Below are positions 15,684 to 25,617 of a stretch of DNA of 64,000 bases, piece by piece. Under the pieces are notes generated by a model. That model was not told the DNA's origin, made no database searches, and worked only from the letters and a program-made list of their open reading frames with translations. Numbering within the stretch: the first letter of the stretch is position 1; the number at the start of each line of letters is the position of its first letter. This DNA comes from Sphaerisporangium flaviroseum (GTDB lineage: Bacteria; Actinomycetota; Actinomycetes; Streptosporangiales; Streptosporangiaceae). The position numbers and the translations under genes were made by a program. Where the stretch lies: contig NZ_BAAAZR010000002.1 of assembly GCF_039537005.1 (NCBI RefSeq), positions 434,001 through 498,000 of the forward strand. Reading direction: 5' to 3'.

Positions 15684-15750
15684 GATCCGGGCACCTCTCA
15701 AGGGAGCGCCCGGACGGGACACCAAGGCCGGGCGTGTCACAGTGTAGAAC

Positions 15751-17373
15751 GTGGAAACTCCCGACAGCTCGGTCGAACCGATGCTCTGGTCCGGCTGGGG
15801 CGACCCCGCCAAGGCCGCCGAACTACCCGAGCCCGTACGCAAGCTGCTGCGCGAGCTACTGGGCGTGCGCGAGCCCGCCGAGCCGGCCGCGAGCTTCGGC
15901 GAGGTCAGGCTGCACGCGGCGGCCCTGTCACCGCTGGTCCTCGCCGACCTGCGCAACGCCGTCGGCGCCGAGCACGTCCGGTTCGACGACGACGCCAGGA
16001 TCCGCCACACGCGGGGCAAGTCCACTCCCGACCTGCTGCGCATGCGCGCCGGCGACGGATTCGAGGCCCCGGACGCGGTGCTGCTGCCGAGCTCGCACGA
16101 CGAGGTGCTGGAAGTGCTCCGCATCTGCGCCCACCACCGGGTCGCGGTGGTGCCATTCGGCGGCGGCACCTCGGTCGTCGGCGGGCTGGTGGCCTCGCGC
16201 CAGGGATTCGCCGGTGTGATCGCCCTCGACCTGGCCCGGCTCAACCGGCTGGTCTCGGTGGACGCCGAGTCCATGGTCGCCGACCTGGAGCCCGGCCTGC
16301 GCGCCCCGCAGGCCGAGCAACTGCTCGCGGGGTACGGGCTGACGCTCGGCCACTTCCCCCAGTCCTACGAGTACGCCACCCTGGGCGGCTTCGCGGCGGC
16401 ACGGTCGAGCGGCCAGGCGTCGGCGGGATACGGCCGCTTCGACGACATGGTGGTCGGCGTCACCGTGGCGACCCCGCGCGGCACGCTGGAGTTCGGCCGG
16501 GCGCCCAAATCCGCCGCCGGGCCGGACCTGCGCCAGCTCATCCTCGGTTCGGAGGGCGCCTTCGGCGTCATCACCTCCCTCCGGCTGCGGGTGCGCCGGG
16601 CGCCGGCGGAGAAGGTGTACGAAGGCTGGCGGTTCGCCTCGTTCAAGGCCGGTACGGCGGCGTTGCGCCGCGTTGCGCAGGAAGGGCCGCTGCCCACGGT
16701 GCTGCGCCTGTCCGACGAGGCCGAGACCATGGTCGGCCTGGCCAAGCCGGGGGAGATCGGCGGGTTCCAGGCCGACGCGGGCTGCCTCGCCATCGTCGGG
16801 TACGAGGGCGAGGACACCGACGTCACCTACCGGCGGGAGCGGACCGCCGAGACGCTCTCCGGGCTTGGCGGCATCTACCTCGGCCCCGAGCCGGGCGAGG
16901 CCTGGGCCCACGGCCGCTACAGCGCGCCGTACCTGCGGGACGCGCTGCTGTCCGCGGGGGCGACGGTGGAGACGCTGGAGACGGCGTGCTTCTGGTCGGG
17001 GATCCCCCGGCTCTACGACGCCGTGCGGCTCGTCCTCAGCGTGGCACTCGGGCCCGCGGACCCCTCGGCGGGCAGCGGCCCGCTGGTGATGTGCCACCTG
17101 TCGCACGTGTACGGCACGGGCGCGTCGCTGTACTTCACCGTGGTGACAGCGCAGAGCGACGATCCCCTCGGGCAGTGGGACATCGCCAAGCGGGCGGTCA
17201 ACGAGGCCATCGGGCTCGCGGGGGGCACGATCTCGCACCATCACGGCGTCGGCAGGGACCACAGGACGGCCTACGCCGCCGAGATAGGCGAGCTGGGCGT
17301 CGAGATCCTGCGCGCGGTCAAGGACCGCCTCGACCCGGTCGGCATCCTCAACCCCGGCGTGCTGATCCCCTGA
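15751..17373 (+). CDS. FAD-binding oxidase, alkyldihydroxyacetonephosphate synthase-like
   Basis: The 540-residue protein has a PCMH-type FAD domain (VAVVPFGGGTSVVGGL near 130-145) and the C-terminal triple-histidine motif HHHGVGRDHR near 490-499 typical of alkyl-DHAP synthase. The eukaryotic enzyme swaps an acyl for an alkyl chain on DHAP in ether-lipid synthesis; bacterial relatives are mostly untested. The 68-bp divergent gap with glpD fits a shared DHAP/glycerol-lipid role. The GTG has no clear ribosome-binding site; ATG at 15781 (MLWSGWGDP) is an equally likely start. Confidence 0.8.
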   Translation: METPDSSVEPMLWSGWGDPAKAAELPEPVRKLLRELLGVREPAEPAASFGEVRLHAAALSPLVLADLRNAVGAEHVRFDDDARIRHTRGKSTPDLLRMRAGDGFEAPDAVLLPSSHDEVLEVLRICAHHRVAVVPFGGGTSVVGGLVASRQGFAGVIALDLARLNRLVSVDAESMVADLEPGLRAPQAEQLLAGYGLTLGHFPQSYEYATLGGFAAARSSGQASAGYGRFDDMVVGVTVATPRGTLEFGRAPKSAAGPDLRQLILGSEGAFGVITSLRLRVRRAPAEKVYEGWRFASFKAGTAALRRVAQEGPLPTVLRLSDEAETMVGLAKPGEIGGFQADAGCLAIVGYEGEDTDVTYRRERTAETLSGLGGIYLGPEPGEAWAHGRYSAPYLRDALLSAGATVETLETACFWSGIPRLYDAVRLVLSVALGPADPSAGSGPLVMCHLSHVYGTGASLYFTVVTAQSDDPLGQWDIAKRAVNEAIGLAGGTISHHHGVGRDHRTAYAAEIGELGVEILRAVKDRLDPVGILNPGVLIP

Positions 17374-17454
17374 CGTTCACCTTTCCGGCGCGTCTTGGAG
17401 TCCGGTTGGCCGATCGGGCGTGCGAGCCGCCAAGATCATGGCAAAGATAGGGTC

Positions 17455-19059
17455 ATGGTCGATGTGGAACGGGCAGCCGCGCGCGGGAAGAGGGGCTCGT
17501 CCCGGGTCTCCGAAGAAGGAGCCGGATGGTCGTGCCAGGAGATCGGCACGTTCCAGGCGCTGCGTCCGAACGAGGACAGCTTCTCCTGGCTGACGCCGAA
17601 GACGCTGCTGCGGTCGCGCAACGAGATCCTGGCCCAGTTGTTCGGCGATCCCTCGAACGAGGTGCGCCGACGCTGGGTGGCGGCACGTACGGAGCAGGGC
17701 GTCGACCCTGATTTCCGCATAAAGCCCGATCTTGGCGCCGAGTACGGGTTTCTCGTCGTCGGCGACACCGGTGAGGGCGACGCCTCGCAGTACGCCGCGG
17801 TTCCCGGCCTGCTCGCCATCGGCTCGGGCACCGCCTTCGCGGTCGTCGCCAGCGACGTGATCTACCCGACCGGTTCCGGCAACGAGTACGACGACAAGTT
17901 CTTCCGTCCCTACAAGGACTATCCCGCCCCGATCTATGCCATCCCCGGCAACCACGACTGGTACGACGGGCTCGGCGGCTTCATGCGGGTCTTCTGCGAC
18001 GCGCCCCCGCTCGCCGTGGAGCGCCGGGGGTTCTCGCTCTCGCCCGCCGGCCTGCGTGGCCTGTTCTGGAGGAAGCCGGAGGCCGTCGACGAGACCCGTC
18101 TCGCCGCGGCGCGGGCACGGCGCTCGCTCCCCGGGCAGCAGGCCGCGCAGCCCGCGCCGTACTGGGTGATCGACCTGCCCGGTCTGCTGCTCGTGGGCAT
18201 CGACACCGGCATCAGCGGCACCATCGACCGCGACCAGGGGGCGTGGCTGCGGCGGGTCTCGGCCGACCCGCGCCCCAAGGTGCTGATCACCGGCAAGCCC
18301 ATCTACGACCGCAACACCTACCACCCCTGCCCGATCGAGGACGGCGGCACCGTCGACGAGATCGTCAGGGACCCGGCGTACAACTACGTCGCCGCCGTCG
18401 GCGGGGACACCCACAACTACCAGCGCTACCCGGTGCAGGTGGGCGAACGGATCATCCAGTACATCGTTTCCGGGGGCGGCGGGGCGTTCATGCACGCCAC
18501 CCACACGATCCCGCGCGTGGACGTGGGAGGCGTGCGCGAGGACGACTTCAAGTGCTACCCGCTTCGGGGTGACTCGCTGTCGTTCTACAGCAACCTCTAC
18601 CGGCAACGGCTCCGCATGCCCTGGCTCTACCTCACCCCCGACGAGGGCCTGGTGCTGATGTCCAGGCACATCGGCAACACCCCGCCGCGTCCCGTCGGGA
18701 CGGGGGACGACACGGACGGCGCGGCGGGAACGGACGGCTCCCCAGGCTCCCCGCCCATCGAGGCGGGAAAGCCGGTGAAGATCACGATGCGGATGAAGTG
18801 GGCGGCCCGCATCCTCGGCGGCTGGCCCATGCCCTTCCGCCTGCCGGTGGGGCGCACCTTCCACCGGTGGTTCTCCGAGCTGTCCGACTGGGACACCCCG
18901 CCGTTCTTCAAGAGCTTCCTGCATTTCTCCGTGCAGGACGGCGTGCTGCGCATCCGCTGCTTCGCCGCCACGGGCTGCCTGCCCCAGGAGATCGATCCCC
19001 CGATGGAGGACGAGGTCGCGATCCCCATCGGCTCGCCGCCCGCGCCGGCGGGCGGCTGA
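17455..19059 (+). CDS. Calcineurin-like metallophosphoesterase
   Basis: The 534-residue protein carries the metal-binding motifs in order: VVGDTGEGD near 101-109, ASDVIYPTGS near 132-141, PGNHDWYDG near 163-171, and GGDTHNY near 319-325. These assemble a binuclear metal centre for phosphoester hydrolysis. There is no signal peptide and no long hydrophobic stretch, so it is probably cytosolic. The substrate is unknown. The ATG is preceded by AGGG; longer starts add unsupported residues. Its stop directly abuts the stop of the convergent kinase gene. Confidence 0.85.
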   Translation: MVDVERAAARGKRGSSRVSEEGAGWSCQEIGTFQALRPNEDSFSWLTPKTLLRSRNEILAQLFGDPSNEVRRRWVAARTEQGVDPDFRIKPDLGAEYGFLVVGDTGEGDASQYAAVPGLLAIGSGTAFAVVASDVIYPTGSGNEYDDKFFRPYKDYPAPIYAIPGNHDWYDGLGGFMRVFCDAPPLAVERRGFSLSPAGLRGLFWRKPEAVDETRLAAARARRSLPGQQAAQPAPYWVIDLPGLLLVGIDTGISGTIDRDQGAWLRRVSADPRPKVLITGKPIYDRNTYHPCPIEDGGTVDEIVRDPAYNYVAAVGGDTHNYQRYPVQVGERIIQYIVSGGGGAFMHATHTIPRVDVGGVREDDFKCYPLRGDSLSFYSNLYRQRLRMPWLYLTPDEGLVLMSRHIGNTPPRPVGTGDDTDGAAGTDGSPGSPPIEAGKPVKITMRMKWAARILGGWPMPFRLPVGRTFHRWFSELSDWDTPPFFKSFLHFSVQDGVLRIRCFAATGCLPQEIDPPMEDEVAIPIGSPPAPAGG

Positions 19060-21585
19060 TCAGGAAGCGGGCTTGAAGCTGCTCCACAGGACGGCCATCG
19101 TCTGGCGGTTGTCCTCCTGGTCCCACTCGGCGTCGGGGGCGGTGAAGGTGACCTCGTAGGCGGTGTCGCCGTCGATGGTGATGTGCCAGGTGACGGCGTG
19201 CGTGGTCACGTTGGTCAGGGCGGTGTAGGTGTACTCCCAGACGCTCGACTCCCACTTGCCGTCCCCGAAGGGCGAGGACTCCAGCCGGCTCTGCGCGTAG
19301 TCGGTCAGGGTCGCCTCGTCCTTGGCCTTGGTGAGCGCGGCGAGGCCGTCGTCCCCGGTCGAGGGCACCTTCTTGACCTGGATCCGGCGTCCTGAGCTCT
19401 TCGGGCCAAGGTAGGTGACCGCCTCGTTGGAGGTCGACACCGTCCAGTCCTTGGGCACCGCGACGGACGCGCCGGCGCCGGTGTGCGTCCGGAAGCTCGC
19501 CGGGATCTTGGCCGGCGTTGCCTGGTCGTCCGGGGCGGCCAGCGCCGACGGCTGCTCACCAGGGTCGCCGGGGTCGTCCAGGGCGGCGGGGGCGCTGGTG
19601 GCGACGAGCGGGGTCGCGAGGTCCTGCGGCGGCTCGGCGCCGCCGGGCCACAGCACGAACAGCAGGGCGGCCACCACGCCTACGACGCCGACACCGGCCA
19701 GGATGAGCATGACGGGAGAACGGCCCTCACGGGAGTCGTCGTCGTCCTCGACCTCCTGCAACCGGCGACGGCGGATGCGGGCGTCGAGCTCGGCCACGCG
19801 TTCCCTCTGGGAGTCGCTTCTGGCGGCCGGGCCGCCGAAAGGATCACCGGAGAGGTCCTTGGCGAGCTTGTCGGCAAGGTTGGACGAGGACCCCGCCGGC
19901 CACACGCGGGCTCCGGGCGCCCCCGCCACCAGCGAGTCACGTGAATCGGCGGGGCCGCCGCTTCGCGGGTCGTAGGGGTTCGGCCGGGGTCCGGCCGGCT
20001 CGCTGAGAGCGTCATAGGGATTCGGGATCGGTCCCGAAGGGCTGCGCAGCGCGTCGTAGGGGTTGACCGGCATCGACTGCGGCCCCGAGGGGCCGCGCAG
20101 CGCGTCGTAGGGATCGGCCGGTTGACCGCCGGACGCGGAACGCAACGCGTCATATGGGCGCTGCTCGGCACCCGACGGGCTCCTGAGCGCGTCATAAGGG
20201 TTCGGGAGGGGCCCTGAAGGGCTGCGCAGCGTGTCGTAGGGGTTGACCGGCATGGGCTGCGGCCCCGAGGGGCTGCGCAACGCGTCGTACGGGCTCGGCC
20301 GGGAGCCTGCCGGGCCGTTCGGCCCCTCGAAGGAGTCGCGCTGCCCCGGGTTGCGTTCGAAGGAACCGCGCTGCGGGCCGGAGGATCCGTCCAGGGCGTC
20401 ATATCCGGATGGGGCCCCGTACGGGGTCCCCTGCGAGCCCGTCTGGGACTCGCCGCCGCGGGCGCGGAACGGATCGGGGCGGCCACCGTCGGCCGCCTCG
20501 AAGTGGTCGGGGGAGTTGGGGTCGAATGGAACGCGTACCGGTCCCGAGGGGGTCTCGATGATGCGCGAGGGCATCGGCCCCGAGGGCGGGTCGAGCGGAG
20601 GGAGCATATGCACCGGGGTCGAGTCGGCCTGCGTGGGCAGGGGTGTAGAGAGGGGCCGGTCGCCGCCCTTGAGGGGGAGTCCGGATCCGTGCGTGCGCAG
20701 CACCCGTTCGAGAAGGTCGGCGGCCTGGGCGGCCGGCATCCGGTCGGCGGGGTTCTTGCGCAGCAGGCCTTCGATGACAGGAAGCAACGCGCCCGCCCGC
20801 TGCGGGCGGTTGGGCTCCTGGGTCAGCACCGCGCCGAGCACCGCGACCGCGTCCGGCCCCTCGTAGGGCGGGCGGCCCTCGACGGCGGCGTAGATCGTCG
20901 CACCGAACGACCACAGGTCCGCGGCGTGGGTGATCGGCCGGCCCTGCAGCCGCTCCGGCGGGATGTACGCGGGCGAGCCCATGAGCAGCCCGGTCTGGGT
21001 GATGGTCACATCACCCTCGATCGCGGCGATGCCGAAGTCGGTGAGCACCACTCGGTCGGCGGTGAGAAGCACGTTGCCGGGCTTGACGTCCCGGTGGAGG
21101 ATGCCCGCGGCGTGGGCGTGCCGGAGCGCGTCGAGCACCCGGACCCCGATCTCGGCGGCCTGCACGACGGGCAGCGGGCCGCTCTGCCGTACGGCCTGCT
21201 CCAGCGACCACGCGCGGACCAGTTCCATGACGATCCAGGGACGGCCGTCCTCCTCCACGACGTCGTGGACGGTGACGATGCCGGGGTGGCTCAGCCGAGC
21301 GGCGGACCTGGCCTCGCGCAGCATGCGACGGTGGGCGACCTGCTTGCCCGCGTGATCGAGCCCGAAGGGCAGGATCAGTTCCTTGACGGCGACGTCGCGG
21401 TCGAGCAGCACGTCGTGGGCGTGCCAGACCATTCCCATGCCGCCGCGGCCGACCGGTGACAGCAGGCGGTACCTGCGGCCCACCAGCCGCCCCTGACCCT
21501 CTGGTGCGACCCCGGCATCGCCCAGGGGGCTCTTACTACCCTCGGTCATGGAGGGCGCCCTCCCGAGCGCGCGATCGGTCGTCAT
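19060..21585 (-). CDS. Membrane-anchored Ser/Thr protein kinase with repetitive linker
   Basis: The 841-residue Hanks-type kinase has the Gly loop PVGRGGMGMVW, catalytic HRDVKPGNVLL and LTDFGIA within residues 35-300. A proline-rich juxtamembrane region follows with eight PYDALRSPSGP-type repeats (about residues 430-545), one membrane helix (VMLILAGVGVVGVVAALL, about 632-655) and an extracellular domain of about 170 residues. There are no PASTA repeats, so the sensor is of another kind. The GGGGA before the ATG supports this start. It is convergent with the phosphoesterase, with zero bases between stops. Confidence 0.93.
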   Translation of the reverse strand: MTTDRALGRAPSMTEGSKSPLGDAGVAPEGQGRLVGRRYRLLSPVGRGGMGMVWHAHDVLLDRDVAVKELILPFGLDHAGKQVAHRRMLREARSAARLSHPGIVTVHDVVEEDGRPWIVMELVRAWSLEQAVRQSGPLPVVQAAEIGVRVLDALRHAHAAGILHRDVKPGNVLLTADRVVLTDFGIAAIEGDVTITQTGLLMGSPAYIPPERLQGRPITHAADLWSFGATIYAAVEGRPPYEGPDAVAVLGAVLTQEPNRPQRAGALLPVIEGLLRKNPADRMPAAQAADLLERVLRTHGSGLPLKGGDRPLSTPLPTQADSTPVHMLPPLDPPSGPMPSRIIETPSGPVRVPFDPNSPDHFEAADGGRPDPFRARGGESQTGSQGTPYGAPSGYDALDGSSGPQRGSFERNPGQRDSFEGPNGPAGSRPSPYDALRSPSGPQPMPVNPYDTLRSPSGPLPNPYDALRSPSGAEQRPYDALRSASGGQPADPYDALRGPSGPQSMPVNPYDALRSPSGPIPNPYDALSEPAGPRPNPYDPRSGGPADSRDSLVAGAPGARVWPAGSSSNLADKLAKDLSGDPFGGPAARSDSQRERVAELDARIRRRRLQEVEDDDDSREGRSPVMLILAGVGVVGVVAALLFVLWPGGAEPPQDLATPLVATSAPAALDDPGDPGEQPSALAAPDDQATPAKIPASFRTHTGAGASVAVPKDWTVSTSNEAVTYLGPKSSGRRIQVKKVPSTGDDGLAALTKAKDEATLTDYAQSRLESSPFGDGKWESSVWEYTYTALTNVTTHAVTWHITIDGDTAYEVTFTAPDAEWDQEDNRQTMAVLWSSFKPAS

Positions 21586-21723
21586 ACCGCGGTCCCCAAT
21601 TCACGCTCGTCCGCGTCATATCCCCATTTACGGATCATGTATAGATCGTGTGCGTCGTCTGGACTGTGAGACTGGCCACTGATATTAGGGTCAAAGTTGG
21701 GTCAAAGGGAATTCGGTCTTCCT

Positions 21724-23106
21724 TTACGTTGCGGCCAGCGCGGCCAGCGCCGCGGTGAACGCTTCGGCGGGCGGGCTCACCAGACCCGCGCCGACCTGCC
21801 CGGTTCCGGCCACGCGGCCCGCGATGCCGGTGTTGACGACCGGAAGCTGCCCCGTCCTCGCGATCAGGACGAGGTCGATGCCCGTCGGCGTCCCCCGGAA
21901 GCCGAGCCCGGGGATCTGATACGCCGGGTGCTCGGCCAGCGTGATCTCGTACATCGACCGGGTCGCGGCGATCGCGTCGGACACGTCCCCGCCGACGAAC
22001 CGCACGATCGCGGGGGCGGCGGCCATGGCGAATCCGCCCAGGCCGGAGGTCTCGGTGATGGTGGAGTCGCCGATGTCGGGATTGGCGTCGTCCGGCCCGT
22101 AGGCCCCCAGATAGAGACCGTCGGGCACCCCCGCCGGTCCGGTGAACCATCGGTTGCCGAGCCCCGACACCTGGATCCCGAAATCGGTCCCGTTCCGCGC
22201 CATGGCGACCACGAGAGAGGATCCGGGGACGTCGCGGGCGGCGTCGGCGCTGACCTTTCCCGCCGCCATTCCGGCGTTGAGGAAGAAATGGTCATTGCCG
22301 TTGACAAAGCGCAGAACAGCGGCCGCTTGCTGCGGTGACGCGTCGACGATCGCGGGAGCGAGCTCGCGGACGAGGAGGGATGTGGCGGCGCGGTTACGGT
22401 TATGTAGCTCATCGCCCATCTGCAGGGCCTGGGCGATCAGCGACCGCAGGTCGATCGGGCCGCTCACGGCCAGGGCCGCCGCCAGCACGGGCCCGAGCAC
22501 CTCGCCCATCCAGTGCAGCCGCTCGACCACCTCCGGCCCGTAGGCGCCGTACCGCAGCACCTTGCCCAGGCCCTCGTTCAGCGAGCAGTACGCCGTGCGG
22601 CCGTGCTCGTCGTCGACGACCTCCAGCATCCACATCGACGGGCTCACCACCCCGGCCATCGGCCCGACGGTGCGGTGGTGGTGGCAGGAGTCGAGCTTCA
22701 CGCTTCCGGAGACCAGCAGGCGCTCGGCCTCCTCGGCGTCCGCGGCCAGGCCCTCGAAGATCGCGGCGCCGATCAGGGCCCCCCGCATGGGGCCCGAGGC
22801 GCGCTCCCAGTCGATGGGCGGACCGGCGTGGAAGAACGTGCGCGGAGGCAGGTCGAGCACCTCCCGTGCGGGACGCACACCGACGAGTCGCGGGCGGGCG
22901 GACAGCAGGCGGCCGACGGCCACCTCGTTCGCGCGCTCACGCCGGGGGTCGGCCAGCACCTTGGCCAGGGCCGCGGAGGTCCCCGGCAGCGGGGGACGCC
23001 AGTCGACCCCGAGGCGCGGCACGGCCTGCTGGTCGAGCGCCTCGGCGATCACGGCGGCGCCGGCACTGATCACGCGGGGCTCGCCGTCGAGCATCGACAA
23101 CCTCAT
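21724..23106 (-). CDS. allG: DUF1116 protein, AllG/YlbE-like (oxamate carbamoyltransferase subunit)
   Basis: The 460-residue protein matches the DUF1116 (YlbE) family, with features such as KLDSCHHHRTVGPMAG and RFVNGNDHFFLN. In E. coli AllG works with FdrA/AllF and AllH as oxamate carbamoyltransferase in the last stage of anaerobic allantoin breakdown, giving oxamate and carbamoyl phosphate. Its ATG overlaps the fdrA stop as ATGA, so the two are translationally coupled. It is the last gene of the three-gene operon. The role is taken from the E. coli system and is inferred here. Confidence 0.82.
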   Translation of the reverse strand: MRLSMLDGEPRVISAGAAVIAEALDQQAVPRLGVDWRPPLPGTSAALAKVLADPRRERANEVAVGRLLSARPRLVGVRPAREVLDLPPRTFFHAGPPIDWERASGPMRGALIGAAIFEGLAADAEEAERLLVSGSVKLDSCHHHRTVGPMAGVVSPSMWMLEVVDDEHGRTAYCSLNEGLGKVLRYGAYGPEVVERLHWMGEVLGPVLAAALAVSGPIDLRSLIAQALQMGDELHNRNRAATSLLVRELAPAIVDASPQQAAAVLRFVNGNDHFFLNAGMAAGKVSADAARDVPGSSLVVAMARNGTDFGIQVSGLGNRWFTGPAGVPDGLYLGAYGPDDANPDIGDSTITETSGLGGFAMAAAPAIVRFVGGDVSDAIAATRSMYEITLAEHPAYQIPGLGFRGTPTGIDLVLIARTGQLPVVNTGIAGRVAGTGQVGAGLVSPPAEAFTAALAALAAT

Positions 23107-24485
23107 TGGACCCTCCCGGTCAGGCTCGCGGCGTGCCGGGCGGCGGCCGCGTTGGAGGTGAACACCGACGCTCCCGCCGCGACCAGGTCGTCCGCCTGGC
23201 GGCGCAGGTCCTGCGGGTCGGACTCGGTGCCGACCAGGGCCACCACCACGGCCGTCCCGCGCGCGCGCGCCTCGCGGATCGCGGGCGCCAGCCGGCCGGC
23301 GGGGTCGGGCTCCGCGGCGTGGCCGAGCACCACGTCGAGCAGCACGACGCCCGAGGCGTGCCCGAGCGCCTCCAGGCGCAGGGTGGGATCGATCATCGGG
23401 TGGGCGCGGCCCCGGGTGTAGTCGTCGTCGCCGAAGTCGGTGAACGCGCCGGTCCCCGCGATGATCCGCGCCTCCGTGCACAGCGTGCCGCCGGAGTACA
23501 GCCCGGACAGCTCACCGGAACGCGGCTCCTGCGGGACGGTCCAGCAGGCCCACTGCGGGACCGGCACATCGAGGGCGCACAGTGCCTTCTCGGTGGCCGC
23601 GGTCAGGTCGTCCTGCCCAGGACCGAGCAGGGCCGTGACGACCGGAGTGGAGAGGCCCTCGACGGCCCGGCGCACGGTGTCGGCGACCTCGGGGGCCGGG
23701 GGCTTGGAGATCAGGACGATGAGCTCGGTCGCGGGGTCGTCGTCGAGGGCCGAAAGGGCCATGAGGGTGGAACGACCCCCCACGGCCGCCGACAGATCTC
23801 TGCCGCCGACGCCGAGAACGTGGCTCACCCCCACCCCCGCGTGGTCGAGCAGGCTGGTGACCTGCTGGGCGCCGGTGCCGGAGGCCGCCACCACGCCCAC
23901 GGGCCCGGGGCGGAGCACGTTGGCGAAACCCAGCCCCACGCCGCCGACGACGGCCGTGCCGCAGTCGGGACCCATGACCAGCACGCCGCGCTCCCTGGCG
24001 CGCTCCTTGAGCAGGACCTCCTGCTCGACGGGCACGTTGTCACTGAAGATCATCACAGACAGGCCGGCGTCGATGGCGTCCATCGCCTCGGCGAAGGCGT
24101 GCTCACCGGGCACCGAGACCAGCGCGAGCGAGGCCTCCCACGCTCTGGCGGCGGATCTGATGGTGCGCGGCGCCGTCTCGGCCCGCGCCCCGCCGGACGG
24201 CCCGCCCCTCGCCAGCGCGGCGAACTGCCGGTCGAGCTCCTGCGCCGCGTCCGCCAGCGCCGCCTCGGATCCGGCCCGGAGGGCGACGAGCAGGTCGGTC
24301 GGGCCGGCGGCCGGGATCTCGAATCCGACCTCACGGGCCAGGCCCAGGTTCAGCTCGGTCGCCATGGCCACCACGGCGACGGTGACGCCCGGGCGGGAGC
24401 TCAGCGCCTGGCTGATCCGCATCAAGCTCACCGAGTCGTGATAGAGCCCGGCGCGTACCTCCACCAGATCGGTGCTCGTGGTCAA
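23103..24485 (-). CDS. fdrA: FdrA/AllF-like acyl-CoA synthetase-fold protein
   Basis: The 460-residue protein belongs to the FdrA family, related to succinyl-CoA synthetase alpha. Visible blocks are MIFSDNVPVEQEVLLK, GVLVMGPDCGTA near residues 165-176 and GVVAASGTGAQQVTSL near 190-205. It is one subunit of oxamate carbamoyltransferase in E. coli. The TTG start follows GGCGGTGAGCG; no ATG or GTG is available in frame nearby. It sits between the DUF2877 gene (86-bp gap) and the DUF1116 gene (4-bp overlap). Confidence 0.87.
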   Translation of the reverse strand: MTTSTDLVEVRAGLYHDSVSLMRISQALSSRPGVTVAVVAMATELNLGLAREVGFEIPAAGPTDLLVALRAGSEAALADAAQELDRQFAALARGGPSGGARAETAPRTIRSAARAWEASLALVSVPGEHAFAEAMDAIDAGLSVMIFSDNVPVEQEVLLKERARERGVLVMGPDCGTAVVGGVGLGFANVLRPGPVGVVAASGTGAQQVTSLLDHAGVGVSHVLGVGGRDLSAAVGGRSTLMALSALDDDPATELIVLISKPPAPEVADTVRRAVEGLSTPVVTALLGPGQDDLTAATEKALCALDVPVPQWACWTVPQEPRSGELSGLYSGGTLCTEARIIAGTGAFTDFGDDDYTRGRAHPMIDPTLRLEALGHASGVVLLDVVLGHAAEPDPAGRLAPAIREARARGTAVVVALVGTESDPQDLRRQADDLVAAGASVFTSNAAAARHAASLTGRVQ

Positions 24486-24571
24486 CGGTCGCTCACCGCC
24501 CCTCGCATGAAGTCGCTCATCTGTCGATCATCGCTCGCCGCACCGTGTGCGGGGAGCTTTCAGCCGATGGC

Positions 24572-25468
24572 TCACCGGCCAGGTACCGGACTCCCGCCGA
24601 GACGGGCGACCGCGGCCAAGCCGGTCCGCAGACCCCAGGCCAGGTCGGCGCCGGAGGTGTGGCCGAGCCGGAGCAGGCCGCGCACGGCCGGTCCTAGCGG
24701 ATGGTGACCGGCGATCCCGCGCAGCACGGCGAGCGCCTCCGCGCACGCCTGGCCCTGGGCCGCGCAGTGGAGCAGGGTCGCCGAGATCGGGGTGGTGCGC
24801 GTGCGGGCGTCGAACGCCACGGTCGCCGCCAGCCAGTCGGCCATCCACACGGCCTTGCCCACGCCCGCCGCGCGGCCGAACTGGCGTAGGGCGACCATCA
24901 CGCCCGCCAGCATGTCGTCGCCGCTGGGCGTCAGGCCTGGGCCGAGGCCCATGAGCTGTTCGGCGGCGGTGATGGCCGAGGTCAACGAGCCCTCGGCGCA
25001 CCCTGAGGCGAGAAGTGCCCCGGCGCCATCGGGATCGAGCCCCGGCCTGCGGGCGGAGTCATCGCAGATCTGGGCGAACCTCGGCAGCATCTGCGCCAGC
25101 CGGTCCACGCCGAGCGGGCCGAGCGCGGGGGCGGGGTCCCACCAGCGGCGGACGCGCACGGTGACGCGGCCGATCTCGATGCATCCGTCGCCCACGGCGG
25201 CCTCGTCGCCCGCCGAGGTGGCGGGCAGCGGATCGCCGAGCACGACGGCGTTGGGGAGCCGCGTCGCCTCGCCGGTGACGACGGCCACGACGAACGGCTC
25301 CACGTCGGTGCGGATCTCCAGATAGACGCCCAGCGGGAACACCGCGAGCACCCTCGCGGGCCGGCGCGGAGATTCGAGCGCCGGGCGAAGAGCGGTGCTC
25401 GCCGCGCCGGACGCCTTTCCCTGTGCCGGCTCACGATGTCGGATCCGTGTACGCGTCCCCAGTGTCAC
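24572..25468 (-). CDS. allH: DUF2877 protein, AllH/YlbF-like
   Basis: The 298-residue protein has the DUF2877 signature GLGPGLTPSGDDMLAG near residues 188-203. E. coli AllH is the third component of oxamate carbamoyltransferase. The GTG start has GGGGAGG 5 bases upstream; earlier residues in the open frame run into the promoter region. It is the first gene of the leftward operon and is divergent from the PucR gene, which is likely its regulator. No carbamate kinase, the usual fourth member, is in the window. Confidence 0.82.
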   Translation of the reverse strand: MTLGTRTRIRHREPAQGKASGAASTALRPALESPRRPARVLAVFPLGVYLEIRTDVEPFVVAVVTGEATRLPNAVVLGDPLPATSAGDEAAVGDGCIEIGRVTVRVRRWWDPAPALGPLGVDRLAQMLPRFAQICDDSARRPGLDPDGAGALLASGCAEGSLTSAITAAEQLMGLGPGLTPSGDDMLAGVMVALRQFGRAAGVGKAVWMADWLAATVAFDARTRTTPISATLLHCAAQGQACAEALAVLRGIAGHHPLGPAVRGLLRLGHTSGADLAWGLRTGLAAVARLGGSPVPGR

Positions 25469-25617
25469 TCGGCCTCCCCGCGAGTCTGGGGAGACCGTAG
25501 AACGGTCCTGGAGAGCACCGTACGGAGAAAGCTGACAACACTTCTGCGGTGAGTTGGCTCTTGTTGACAGATGCCCTGTTCCGTCAGAATCTCTGAAACG
25601 GCGTTCCACCCTGGAGC

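Noticed and set aside
14103..17450. Very long (over 1100 codons) open frame on the plus strand across glpD and the oxidase gene
   Set aside because: It is the GC-biased shadow of glpD antisense and an alternate frame of the oxidase gene; composition is Arg/Gly/Ala rich with no domain.
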